DNA from: Flavobacterium xueshanense
Lineage (GTDB): Bacteria; Bacteroidota; Bacteroidia; Flavobacteriales; Flavobacteriaceae
Direction: 5' to 3'
NCBI RefSeq assembly: GCF_900112975.1
Contig: NZ_FONQ01000001.1
Span: 248,001 to 312,000 of the forward strand
DNA length: 64,000 nt
Under the pieces are notes generated by a model. That model ran no database searches. It worked only from the letters and a program-made list of their open reading frames with translations, and was not told the DNA's origin. Position 1 is the stretch's first letter; each line of letters opens with the position of its first letter. The position numbers and the translations under genes were made by a program. Shown in pieces: positions 34,864-43,045 of the stretch.

Positions 34864-36387
34864 ATGCCTCTAACCATAATCAATTCGTTTGCCTCTTGGG
34901 TATTAAAACAAAGAGTCCATCAAATCGAACTCTTCCTAAAATATCCAAATGAAGTTCAGGAAGAATTGCTTATGAATTTAATTCGGTCATCCAAAAATAC
35001 TGTTACAGGCAAAGAATATGAGTATGCTTCTATACATTCCTACGCGACTTTTGCCGAAAGAATTCCTATTTCTACTTACGAAGAATTACAGCCACTGATT
35101 GAAAGAACCCGTAAAGGAGAACAAAATGTTTTTTGGGAAACACCTATAAAGTGGTTTGCAAAATCAAGCGGAACAACCAATGCCAAAAGTAAATTTATTC
35201 CGGTAAGCAATGAAGCCTTGGAAGATTGTCATTATAAAGGCAGTAAGGATTTGTTGTGCATGTATTTAAACAACAACGAAGATTCAGAACTGTTTCTTGG
35301 AAAAAGTCTGCGTCTTGGTGGAAGTTCCCAAATTTATGAGGACAACAATACGTTTTTTGGAGATTTATCCGCAATATTAATTGAAAACATGCCCATTTGG
35401 GCGGAGTTCAGCAGTACGCCAAGCAACAAGATATCCCTGATGAGCGAATGGGAAACCAAAATTGCTGCGATTATAAATGAAACGAAAAACGAAAATGTAA
35501 CAAGTTTTGCCGGAGTTCCTTCTTGGATGTTGGTTTTAATGAATAAAATGCTGGAAGAAACCGGCAAAGGAAATTTATTTGAACTTTGGCCTAATTTAGA
35601 AGTATACTTTCACGGCGGCGTAAATTTTGAACCATACCGAGAACAATACAAAAAAATACTCCCGAAAAAAGAGTTTCAATATTACGAAATATACAATGCT
35701 TCTGAAGGCTTTTTTGCCATTCAGGATCTAAATAATTCCAGCGATTTACTGTTGATGTTGGATTACGGAATTTTCTATGAATTTATTCCAATGGATACTT
35801 TTGGGACACCAAATCAAAAAGTTATTCGACTGGCAGATGTGGAACTTTGCAAAAATTATGCTTTAGTAATTACCACTAATTCTGGTTTGTGGCGTTATTT
35901 GATTGGCGATACTGTTCGTTTTACGTCATTGAATCCATATCGAATTAGGGTTACAGGACGAACCAAGCATCACATCAATGTTTTTGGTGAAGAATTGATG
36001 GTCGAAAATACCGATCAGGCCATTGCCAAAGCGTGTAAACTGACCCAAACAGAAGTAGTCGATTACACTGTTGCGCCTATCTTTATGGAAGGCAAAGAAA
36101 AAGGAGCCCATGAATGGATGATTGAATTCAAAGATAATCCCGCGGATGTATCTCAATTTCAGAAAGCATTGGATGAATCCATCCAATCTTTAAATTCAGA
36201 TTACGAAGCGAAACGCTACAACAACATGACATTAAATCCGCTAATAATCAATGTGGCGCGAAAAAATTTGTTTTACGATTGGTTAAAATGCAAGGACAAA
36301 TTGGGTGGACAACATAAAATTCCAAGACTTTCTAACCAAAGAGATTATTTGGAACAACTGAAAAGCATGCAGTTTCAAACCGCATAA
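34864..36387 (+). CDS. GH3-family acyl-adenylating enzyme
   Basis: A 507-residue protein of the GH3 auxin-responsive family, a branch of the ANL adenylating superfamily. The ATP-loop is KSSGTTNAKSKFIPV near residue 100; YNASEGFFAIQD near 280 and LIGDTVRFTS near 348 are the other ATP and substrate motifs. Plant GH3 enzymes join amino acids to jasmonate or auxin; bacterial members are of unknown function, though related BIT-type enzymes amidate acyl groups. A small lipoprotein gene follows 12 bp after the stop, probably on the same transcript. Confidence 0.85.
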   Translation: MPLTIINSFASWVLKQRVHQIELFLKYPNEVQEELLMNLIRSSKNTVTGKEYEYASIHSYATFAERIPISTYEELQPLIERTRKGEQNVFWETPIKWFAKSSGTTNAKSKFIPVSNEALEDCHYKGSKDLLCMYLNNNEDSELFLGKSLRLGGSSQIYEDNNTFFGDLSAILIENMPIWAEFSSTPSNKISLMSEWETKIAAIINETKNENVTSFAGVPSWMLVLMNKMLEETGKGNLFELWPNLEVYFHGGVNFEPYREQYKKILPKKEFQYYEIYNASEGFFAIQDLNNSSDLLLMLDYGIFYEFIPMDTFGTPNQKVIRLADVELCKNYALVITTNSGLWRYLIGDTVRFTSLNPYRIRVTGRTKHHINVFGEELMVENTDQAIAKACKLTQTEVVDYTVAPIFMEGKEKGAHEWMIEFKDNPADVSQFQKALDESIQSLNSDYEAKRYNNMTLNPLIINVARKNLFYDWLKCKDKLGGQHKIPRLSNQRDYLEQLKSMQFQTA

Positions 36388-36399
36388 AAGACGAAAAAG

Positions 36400-36549
36400 A
36401 TGAAAAACACCATCTACATTTTGATCACATTAATTTTTTTGAGTTCCTGCGGACCGCACAGAATGAGTTGTGGTGCCAGAGGAATTTGTAAATCTCCCGA
36501 ACAACAAACTTTAGAAAAACCTCAAAAAGCGCTTATTTCTAAAGCATAA
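36400..36549 (+). CDS. Tiny lipoprotein
   Basis: A 49-residue reading frame with a lipoprotein signal: MKNTIYILITLIFLSSC, lipobox LSSC with Cys at residue 17. The mature part is only about 33 residues and holds two more Cys (SCGARGICKS). It begins 12 bp after the GH3 gene. The lipobox in frame with a good hydrophobic core supports it as a real gene; no function can be suggested. Confidence 0.6.
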   Translation: MKNTIYILITLIFLSSCGPHRMSCGARGICKSPEQQTLEKPQKALISKA

Positions 36550-36584
36550 AAAAGGCTGTCCAAAAATCACTTTTTGGACAGTCT
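36548..36584 (-). terminator. Terminator of serB
   Basis: GGCTGTCCAAAAA pairs with TTTTTGGACAGTC around a TCAC loop. On the minus strand the stem is followed by TTTTTT, so it ends the serB transcript. Confidence 0.75.
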
Positions 36585-36600
36585 CATTATTATTCATTAT

Positions 36601-37839
36601 TTACTCCTCCTCCATCATATCAATATGCCTGTCGTGGTAGCCTAACAAGTATAAAACACCGTCGAGACCTAAGCTGGAAATAGAACTTTCTGCTTTTTCT
36701 TTTACCGTAGGTTTGGCATGAAAAGCAATTCCTAAGCCTGCCAAATTCAACATAGGCAAATCATTGGCACCATCACCCACTGCAATAGTTTGGTTGATGT
36801 GTATTCCTTCTTTATCAGCTATGGCTTGAAGGTATTCTGCTTTCTTTTTACCATCGACAATTTCGCCGAGATAGTTGCCCGTCAGTTTACCGTCTTTAAT
36901 TTCCAATTCATTGGCATGAACATAATCAATACCTAATTCTTTTTGAAGGTATTTTCCAAAAAAGGTAAAGCCTCCGGACAAAATCGCGGTTTTATAACCG
37001 TAATATTTCAAGGCCTTCATTAGGCGATGCGCTCCTTTGGTTATGGGTAGATTTTCAGCAACTGTTTGCAGCACATCCTCGCTCAAACCTTCTAACAAAG
37101 CCATACGCTGCTTGAAGCTTTCACTAAAATCGATTTCGCCATTCATTGCTGCTTCTGTGATGGCTTTTACTTGCTCACCGACACCCGCTAACTCAGCCAA
37201 TTCATCAATCACTTCCGTTTGAATCAAGGTCGAATCCATATCAAAACACACCAAACGTCTGTTTCTGCGATACATATTATCTTCTTGAAAAGAAATATCC
37301 ACATCTAAAGTTCTGGAAATTTCCATAAAACTAGCGGTCATAAACGTTTTATTTACAATTGTACCTGAAACTGATAATTGTATACAAGAGCGGGGAAATT
37401 CTTCTTTATCAACAATAGAAACCCGACCCGTTAATCTTGTAATTGCGTCAATATTTAAATTTTGGTTGGATAGAATCCGAGTTACCGCTGCCAATTGTAC
37501 CGCTGTTAATGTTTCACCCAAAACATTGATGGTATAGCGTTGCTTGCGTTGTCCTTTTACCCAAATTTCGTAATCTGCAATCGAGATAGGAATAAATTTA
37601 ACTTTAACACCCAATTCATATGCTTTAAACAATAAATCTTTCAAAACAGGCGCAGAAGATGAACCCGCTTTTATTTCAAATAAAATACCTAAAGATAACG
37701 TGTCATGAATATCAGCCTGTCCAATATCTAAAATAATGGCATCATAATTTGCCAAGATGGATGTCAAACCAGCAGTTACACCAAGTTTGTCCTGACCAGA
37801 AACTTTTAATAAAATAACCTCAATCTCTTCTACTTGCAT
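36601..37839 (-). CDS. serB: Phosphoserine phosphatase with two ACT domains
   Basis: A 412-residue protein that dephosphorylates phosphoserine, the last step of serine synthesis. Residues 1-170 form two ACT-like regulatory domains (LLKVSGQDKLGVTAGLTSIL at the start). The HAD phosphatase domain has the nucleophile D200 in FDMDSTLIQ, the K/D motif KTAILSGGFTFFG, and GDGANDLPML. ATG 37839 is chosen because residues upstream of it in the longer frame do not look conserved. It lies 162 bp downstream of clpX, separated by a terminator. Confidence 0.92.
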   Translation of the reverse strand: MQVEEIEVILLKVSGQDKLGVTAGLTSILANYDAIILDIGQADIHDTLSLGILFEIKAGSSSAPVLKDLLFKAYELGVKVKFIPISIADYEIWVKGQRKQRYTINVLGETLTAVQLAAVTRILSNQNLNIDAITRLTGRVSIVDKEEFPRSCIQLSVSGTIVNKTFMTASFMEISRTLDVDISFQEDNMYRRNRRLVCFDMDSTLIQTEVIDELAELAGVGEQVKAITEAAMNGEIDFSESFKQRMALLEGLSEDVLQTVAENLPITKGAHRLMKALKYYGYKTAILSGGFTFFGKYLQKELGIDYVHANELEIKDGKLTGNYLGEIVDGKKKAEYLQAIADKEGIHINQTIAVGDGANDLPMLNLAGLGIAFHAKPTVKEKAESSISSLGLDGVLYLLGYHDRHIDMMEEE

Positions 37840-37944
37840 GCTATAATCATTTAATTTAGAATGTACAAAAATCGACAATCTGACGTTGATAAAAAAAAAT
37901 AATCTTCCTTTTTTCAAACAATAACAAATAGTGTAAATTCCACA

Positions 37945-37985
37945 TAAAAAAACCTGTTCAAATTAATAAACAGGTTTGTATTTTT
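37945..37985 (-). terminator. Terminator of clpX
   Basis: AAACCTGTT pairs with AACAGGTTT around a loop; on the minus strand it is followed by a T-run. Confidence 0.75.
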
Positions 37986-38001
37986 AAGAAAAACGCAATT
38001 T

Positions 38002-39234
38002 TTATGATGCAATCTCTAAACGTTTCAATAAATTTTTATTCAACGTTTCTTTTGCATAATTTACGTCAATTTCTAATGTTTTATCATCAGAACTCGGCAA
38101 TTCATACATCGCATCGGTTAAGATAGCTTCGCATAAAGAACGCAATCCACGAGCGCCTAACTTGTATTCTAATGCTTTATCAACAATAAAATCAAGGGCT
38201 TCATTGGTAATCGTGAATTCAACATCATCCATTAAAAACAATTTCTCGTATTGTTTGATTAACGCATTTTTAGGTTGTGTCAAAATCGCACGCAAGGTTT
38301 CTCTGTCTAAAGGATCCATGTGTGTCAATACTGGCAAACGACCAATAATCTCAGGAATCAATCCAAAATCTTTAATATCCTTCGGGATGATGTACTGCAA
38401 CAAATTGTCTTTGTCAATATTGTCTACATTTTTTGAGGTAGAATAACCTACCGCTTGACGGTTCAATCGTTTCGAAATAATTCTTTCGATTCCATCAAAA
38501 GCACCACCGGCGATAAACAAAATGTTTTGTGTATTTACCTCAACAAATTTTTGGTCTGGGTGCTTGCGTCCTCCCTTTGGTGGCACATTCACAACCGTTC
38601 CTTCTAATAATTTCAATAATGCTTGTTGCACACCTTCCCCAGAAACGTCACGCGTAATAGAAGGATTGTCACTTTTACGTGCAATTTTATCTATTTCGTC
38701 AATGAATACAATGCCGCGTTCGGCTTTGGCTACATCATAATCAGCAGCTTGTAAAAGACGTGTCAAAATACTTTCGACATCTTCCCCCACATAACCTGCC
38801 TCAGTAAGAACTGTCGCATCAACAATCGCTAAAGGCACATCCAACATTTTTGCAATGGTTTTAGCCACCAATGTTTTTCCTGTTCCTGTTTGTCCCACCA
38901 TGATGATGTTACTCTTTTCAATCTCAACCTCATCGTCTAATTGCTGTTGCATCAAACGTTTGTAGTGATTGTAAACCGCAACCGACATTACTTTTTTAGT
39001 TTGATCCTGTCCAATCACATATTGATCTAAGAAGGCTCTGATTTCTTTTGGTTTCTTCAATATCAAATCTCCAACCAGTTTTGAACTTCCGCTGGATTTT
39101 ATTTCTTCAAGAACAATTCCGTGCGCTTGTTCAATACATTTATCACAGATATGTGCATTGATCCCAGCAATCAATAATTGGGTTTCTGGCTTCTTTCTTC
39201 CACAAAACGAACATTCTAATACTACTTTTGCCAT
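38002..39234 (-). CDS. clpX: ATP-dependent Clp protease ATP-binding subunit ClpX
   Basis: A 410-residue AAA+ unfoldase. The zinc-binding domain has C8, C11, C30 and C33; the ATPase has Walker A GQTGTGKT (114-121), Walker [10 protein letters not shown], the GYVGEDV pore loop, and the sensor-2 GARGLRS. The ClpP-binding loop reads RQAVGYST, so the E. coli IGF tripeptide is VGY, a conservative change. It follows clpP on the same strand after 76 bp holding a hairpin. Function and partner are firm from the pair. Confidence 0.96.
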   Translation of the reverse strand: MAKVVLECSFCGRKKPETQLLIAGINAHICDKCIEQAHGIVLEEIKSSGSSKLVGDLILKKPKEIRAFLDQYVIGQDQTKKVMSVAVYNHYKRLMQQQLDDEVEIEKSNIIMVGQTGTGKTLVAKTIAKMLDVPLAIVDATVLTEAGYVGEDVESILTRLLQAADYDVAKAERGIVFIDEIDKIARKSDNPSITRDVSGEGVQQALLKLLEGTVVNVPPKGGRKHPDQKFVEVNTQNILFIAGGAFDGIERIISKRLNRQAVGYSTSKNVDNIDKDNLLQYIIPKDIKDFGLIPEIIGRLPVLTHMDPLDRETLRAILTQPKNALIKQYEKLFLMDDVEFTITNEALDFIVDKALEYKLGARGLRSLCEAILTDAMYELPSSDDKTLEIDVNYAKETLNKNLLKRLEIAS

Positions 39235-39253
39235 TTTTATTAGTTTTCAGTCG

Positions 39254-39300
39254 CAGTTTGCAGTCGCAGTTACAATACTGTAAACTGCGACTGCAAACTG
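39254..39300. repeat. Long inverted repeat between clpP and clpX
   Basis: CAGTTTGCAGTCGCAGTT at 39254-39271 is the exact complement of the right arm ending at 39300; the stem continues with a one-base bulge to 22 bp. The left arm also contains a tandem CAGTCGCAGTT. There is no T-run, so it is more likely an mRNA-processing or stability element, or a repeat, than a terminator. Confidence 0.7.
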
Positions 39301-39310
39301 AATACTAAAT

Positions 39311-39985
39311 TTATCCTCTTATTAAAACTTCATCAATCATTCCGTATGCTTTTGCTTCTTCGGCAATCATCCAATAATCACGTTCGCTATCTGTATGAAC
39401 CTTATCGAAAGTTTGTCCTGAGTGCTGAGAGATAATTTTGTATAACTCATCTTTCAGTTTCAACATTTCACGTAAGTTGATTTCCATATCCGTTGCTACT
39501 CCTTGCGCTCCACCTGATGGTTGGTGAATCATTACTCTTGAATGTGGCAATGCCGAACGTTTTCCTGCCGCACCTGCACATAAAAGCACTGCTCCCATAG
39601 AAGCTGCCATTCCGGTACAAATCGTTGCTACATCTGGTTTGATGTATTGCATTGTGTCATAAATTCCTAATCCTGCGTAAACGCTTCCTCCTGGAGAATT
39701 CAAATAAATCTGAATATCCTTAGAAGCATCAGCACTTTCAAGGAACAATAACTGTGCTTGAACGATGTTTGCAATTTGGTCATCGATTCCTGTTCCAAGG
39801 AATATAATTCTGTCCATCATCAGTCTGGAGAAAACGTCTAATTGTGAAATATTCAACTGACGTTCTTCGATGATATATGGAGTCATGTTTTTAGGAGTCA
39901 TTGCACCTACGATTTTATCGTAATACATCGAGTTTACGCCGTGGTCTTTTGTAGCAAATTTTTTAAATTCTTTACCGTAGTTCAT
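39311..39985 (-). CDS. clpP: ATP-dependent Clp protease proteolytic subunit ClpP
   Basis: A 224-residue serine protease with an intact triad: S129 in MAASMGA, H154 in MIHQPSGG, and D203 in SERDYWM. It forms the tetradecameric chamber served by ClpX. The N-terminal 40 residues (before IIEERQL) are a propeptide-like extension typical of many ClpP forms. Only 76 bp separate it from clpX, so the two probably share a transcript from a promoter upstream, in the 398-bp gap after trigger factor. Confidence 0.96.
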   Translation of the reverse strand: MNYGKEFKKFATKDHGVNSMYYDKIVGAMTPKNMTPYIIEERQLNISQLDVFSRLMMDRIIFLGTGIDDQIANIVQAQLLFLESADASKDIQIYLNSPGGSVYAGLGIYDTMQYIKPDVATICTGMAASMGAVLLCAGAAGKRSALPHSRVMIHQPSGGAQGVATDMEINLREMLKLKDELYKIISQHSGQTFDKVHTDSERDYWMIAEEAKAYGMIDEVLIRG

Positions 39986-40079
39986 ATTTTTTTGTTCTAA
40001 GTTTTACGTAGTATCTTGTGGTTCGACTTAATGCAAAGGTCATACCTATTTCCAAATGATGTCAATATGTCTTGTTTTT

Positions 40080-40222
40080 AGCCCAGATGGGAGTAAAAAG
40101 CTTTTTGAATTCCGTTTTTTAGTTTTTTTATTCTTGCAAAGCGACTGAAAGAAGCTCTTGCAGGAATTTAAAAAACTGAAACGGAAGAAAAAACTTGTAA
40201 CGTACAGCTGGATTGGCTCCCG
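40080..40222. repeat. Structured intergenic element with long imperfect hairpin
   Basis: The left arm at 40112-40139 (from CCGTTTTTTAG to TTGCAA) pairs with 40158-40184 (TTGCAGGAA to GAAACGG) over about 27 positions with few mismatches. The flanks begin AGCCCAGATGGGAGT and end CAGCTGGATTGGCTCC. No ORF is present. It occupies most of the 398-bp gap (39986-40383) between tig and clpP; the remainder is AT-rich with the tig terminator. Confidence 0.65.
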
Positions 40223-40236
40223 CAACTAATTGAAAC

Positions 40237-40273
40237 AAAAGAGCGCCAAAAAATATTTTTTCTGACGCTCAAA
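40237..40273 (-). terminator. Terminator of tig
   Basis: GAGCG and AAAAAAT pair with ATTTTTT and CGCTC in one imperfect stem; the minus strand continues TTTTG. Confidence 0.55.
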
Positions 40274-40383
40274 TATAACTATTTTTTATTGTTTCGTATT
40301 TGTAATAAAATCATAAAATTTTAATAATCACTTGCGCTCTTAGGGCTTTTTACTTTCGACTTTATGACAGTACAAACTCCTAT

Positions 40384-41709
40384 TTATTCTCCGTAAGACG
40401 CAGCAATAAATTCGTCGTAGGTTACTTCTTTAGTGGTAGGGTTTGCTTTTTCTTTGAATAAGTCCAATAGCTTCTCAGCAACAACTTGGTCCGAAAGTCT
40501 TTTCACTTCGTCTTGGTTTGACAAAACTCTAGCTACAATTCCTTGAACTTCTTCGTCAGTAGGATTTGTTTGTCCGAATTGCGCCATTTGTTGACGGATA
40601 TTTTTTGTAGTGAACGTTTTCAAATCTTCAAAAGTGATTTTGATATCAGATTGAGCCATTGCTCTACCTTCGATTAATTGAAAACGCAGTCCTTTTTCAG
40701 AACGTACATATTCCACTTCAGCTTCCTCAGGAGACAATTTTTTCTCTCCTACAGTTTGCAACCATTTTTTCAAGAATTCAGCTGGCAAATCGAATTTGGT
40801 ACTTTCGATTAAAAATTCCGTTACATCCCCTAATAATTTTTGGTCTGCTTGTTGTGCAAATTGAGTCTCAGCATCTTCTTTGATTTTTGCTTTCAATTCT
40901 TCTAGTGAAGAAACCGTTCCGGCTCCAAACAATTTGTCGAACAATTCTTGGTTCAATTCCGCCAATTCTGCTGTATTAATCGCTTCGATTGTGAAGTTTA
41001 CATCAACCGCCAATTCGTGAACTTCATCATGACTTACTTTTAACACATCCATCAATTGATGCACGTCTTCAAATAAATCTTTTGTATTTACGGTCACAAC
41101 ATCTCCTACTTTTTTACCGATGAATAAATCAAAAGTCGCTTTGTCTTTGAAAAGATCAGCAGCAATAGTGGTCGCGTTATTAATTCCTTTTTCTTCGTCA
41201 GTGAATGTTCCCGTTACATCTGAATCTGCAGCAACAACCTCTTGAGGAATAGCAGTTCCAAATTGTTTTTGAATACGTTCTACCTGACCTTCAATCATTT
41301 TATCATCCGCTGAAACTACATATTTTACAATGTCATTTTTAGCTTCTAAATCCAATTCAAAGTTAGGTACCAAACCAATTTCATATTCGAAAACCAGTTC
41401 TTCAGCATCCCAAGAAAAATGCTCGTCTGCTTTAGGAAGTGGCGTTCCAAGAAGATTTAATCTTTCTGATTGTACAAAACGCTCTAAAGCCAAATCAACC
41501 ACTTTTTGAATTTCTTCTTGTTTGATCGCTTTACCATATTGTTTTTCAACAAGATCTTTAGGCACCGCTCCTTTTCTAAATCCTTTAACAGTTGCCAAAG
41601 GCATTTTTTCGTTTATTCTTTTTGCTACTTGTCCTTTGTAATCCATGTGAACAACAGTCATTACAATTGTTTCATTCACAGCGTCTATTGCTACTCTTTT
41701 GATATCCAT
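40384..41709 (-). CDS. tig: Trigger factor chaperone
   Basis: A 441-residue ribosome-associated chaperone. The ribosome-docking signature GFRKGAVP is at residues 43-50. The C-terminal chaperone arms (from about residue 245, AELNQELFDKLFG onward) are present. The middle region (about 155-240) is short and lacks the recognisable IPGFE and DG motifs of the FKBP-type prolyl isomerase domain, so isomerase activity is doubtful. It precedes clpP and clpX in the direction of transcription, the classic tig-clpP-clpX order. Confidence 0.93.
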   Translation of the reverse strand: MDIKRVAIDAVNETIVMTVVHMDYKGQVAKRINEKMPLATVKGFRKGAVPKDLVEKQYGKAIKQEEIQKVVDLALERFVQSERLNLLGTPLPKADEHFSWDAEELVFEYEIGLVPNFELDLEAKNDIVKYVVSADDKMIEGQVERIQKQFGTAIPQEVVAADSDVTGTFTDEEKGINNATTIAADLFKDKATFDLFIGKKVGDVVTVNTKDLFEDVHQLMDVLKVSHDEVHELAVDVNFTIEAINTAELAELNQELFDKLFGAGTVSSLEELKAKIKEDAETQFAQQADQKLLGDVTEFLIESTKFDLPAEFLKKWLQTVGEKKLSPEEAEVEYVRSEKGLRFQLIEGRAMAQSDIKITFEDLKTFTTKNIRQQMAQFGQTNPTDEEVQGIVARVLSNQDEVKRLSDQVVAEKLLDLFKEKANPTTKEVTYDEFIAASYGE

Positions 41710-41736
41710 CTTCTTCTTTAATTTACATAATAAAAT

Positions 41737-41770
41737 TGGGTTGCAAAATTATAAAATTTTTGCAACCCAA
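41737..41770 (-). promoter_or_regulatory. Promoter-overlapping palindrome upstream of tig
   Basis: TTGGGTTGCAAAA pairs with TTTTTGCAACCCAA, 28 nt upstream of the tig start. On the minus strand it contains TAATTTTG (41744-41751), a match to TAnnTTTG. The palindrome could be an operator or the first hairpin of the mRNA. Confidence 0.45.
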
Positions 41771-41837
41771 ACAAGTATTTTACCATTTTGAATTTTAGGC
41801 AGTTATTTGAAAAAATAAGAGGTGAGAAAAGAAAAAT

Positions 41838-42000
41838 AATTTGGGCGTGTCCCTCCGTAAAAACTGCGGGTCAGGCTGTGCGTTGCAAACAAAGTTCAAT
41901 GAACTCCGCTAAAAATTAAAAATATTGTGAAGTAATCTTTTATTGCGCTGCGCTTCATAAAAGGATTTTCACTGCCATCCTTCACGCGGAGCTATGGTAT
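41838..42000 (+). repeat. Dispersed intergenic repeat, copy C
   Basis: It begins TTTGGGCGTGTCCC, then GGGTCAGGCTGTGCG, then GCTGCGCTTCATAAAAGGAT at 41947-41966 (identical in copy B), then CACTGCCATCCTTCACGC. No ORF is inside. It lies in the 514-bp gap before the lipoprotein gene at 42224. Confidence 0.65.
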
Positions 42001-42134
42001 TCAACAATATAAAGTTGTCTTGATATTTTGTAAAAAATTATTTATATATTTGAAATTAGTTAAAACGAAACAAAGTAACGCAAAGCCAACCAAAATTGGG
42101 GACCTAAACGATACTTTGTGGCGGGTGTATATAA

Positions 42135-42910
42135 GTTGGCAGACATTGTATCCGAAAAAAGCGTGTAAACGAAACATAAATATTGAACTTAAATTAATTA
42201 TAAACAATAAATTAAAAACAAAAATGAAACTACTTAAATTAACTTTTGGCATCTTATTTTTATTAACAGTTACGAGTTGTGTAACAACATTACCTCTAAA
42301 TCGACAATTTTATAACAATAAAAAAGTTGGAGTAATTTTGCAAGTTGATAGCATTGGAATGGCAAAAGCGGGTGGACAAGGATTACTAGATATGGCTTTA
42401 ACTCCGGGAAATAGATTTACAGAGCCTTTGAAAAAAGTTGAACCAAAATTTAATTTGAATGAAACATTGAAATCAGAAATTACAAATATTTTAAATGCAA
42501 AAAATAAACAATTCCAATTTATTAGCGAAAAAATAGACATTCAAAGTCTAAATAAATTTGAAAAGCCAAATGCAGACAAAAAGTACAGTAAAAAAGATTT
42601 TAGAAATCTAAAAATTACAAATAGTGTAGATGAAATAATGTTTGTAAAAGTGAAATACGGAATATTAGTAAGTTACTACGGAATGATAGAATTGGACAAA
42701 CAAGGATATGTGAATATTGGAACAGAAGTCGTTGATTTATCCGATAATTCTCTATTGCAACAAGAAAATTTTCAAACAGTCGCTAAAGTAAATGGTAATT
42801 GGAAAAAAGGTGAAGATTTTGAGAATCTAAAAAATTCAATCCAAGATGCAATTAATAGTTCAATAACCACTTTGAAAACAAAATTCTAAATAAAACAATG
42901 ATCTGCCAAC
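42135..42910. other. Cassette-like unit around a lipoprotein gene
   Basis: GTTGGCAGA at 42135-42143 is repeated inverted as TCTGCCAAC at 42902-42910, enclosing exactly one gene. The upstream side also has the pair CAAAGTA/TACTTTG and TGGCGGG; TGGCGGG recurs downstream at 42927. One gene between short inverted sites resembles a mobile gene cassette; no integrase is nearby. Confidence 0.35.
42224..42889 (+). CDS. Lipoprotein of unknown function
   Basis: A 221-residue lipoprotein: MKLLKLTFGILFLLTVTSC, lipobox VTSC with Cys at residue 19. The ORF can be extended upstream to 42020, but that part has no signal and uses unlikely codons, so ATG 42224 is chosen. The mature protein has GVILQVDSIGMAKAGGQG and alternating beta/alpha pattern; it ends SITTLKTKF. 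I do not recognise the family. It stands alone between structured non-coding sequences. Confidence 0.75.
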   Translation: MKLLKLTFGILFLLTVTSCVTTLPLNRQFYNNKKVGVILQVDSIGMAKAGGQGLLDMALTPGNRFTEPLKKVEPKFNLNETLKSEITNILNAKNKQFQFISEKIDIQSLNKFEKPNADKKYSKKDFRNLKITNSVDEIMFVKVKYGILVSYYGMIELDKQGYVNIGTEVVDLSDNSLLQQENFQTVAKVNGNWKKGEDFENLKNSIQDAINSSITTLKTKF

Positions 42911-43045
42911 ACGTGATTTTCCTATATGGCGGGTTTAGGCTTAATTTAAAGATGGTTTTGTACCTGGAAAATCAGTCATTAACCGAAAGTTTCGGCTTCC
43001 TTAATCCGCCACATTGCAAAGCACGGGAACGTCAAACTGTCTAAT
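42902..43045. other. Highly structured non-coding segment
   Basis: Nested pairing is visible: TGATTTTCC (42914-42922) with GGAAAATCA (42966-42974), TGGCGG (42927-42932) with CCGCCA (43006-43011), and the local hairpin CCGAAAGTTTCGG (42983-42995). No ORF is present. It lies directly after the lipoprotein gene, in the 763-bp gap 42890-43652, which otherwise holds the MITE-like element and AT-rich DNA. Confidence 0.5.

Noticed and set aside
36554..36582. Hairpin as a terminator of the GH3-lipoprotein unit
   Set aside because: The T-run is on the minus strand only, so it fits serB better; weak use on the plus strand is not excluded.
42020..42223. N-terminal extension of the lipoprotein ORF
   Set aside because: It would bury the lipoprotein signal 69 residues inside the protein and crosses structured intergenic DNA.
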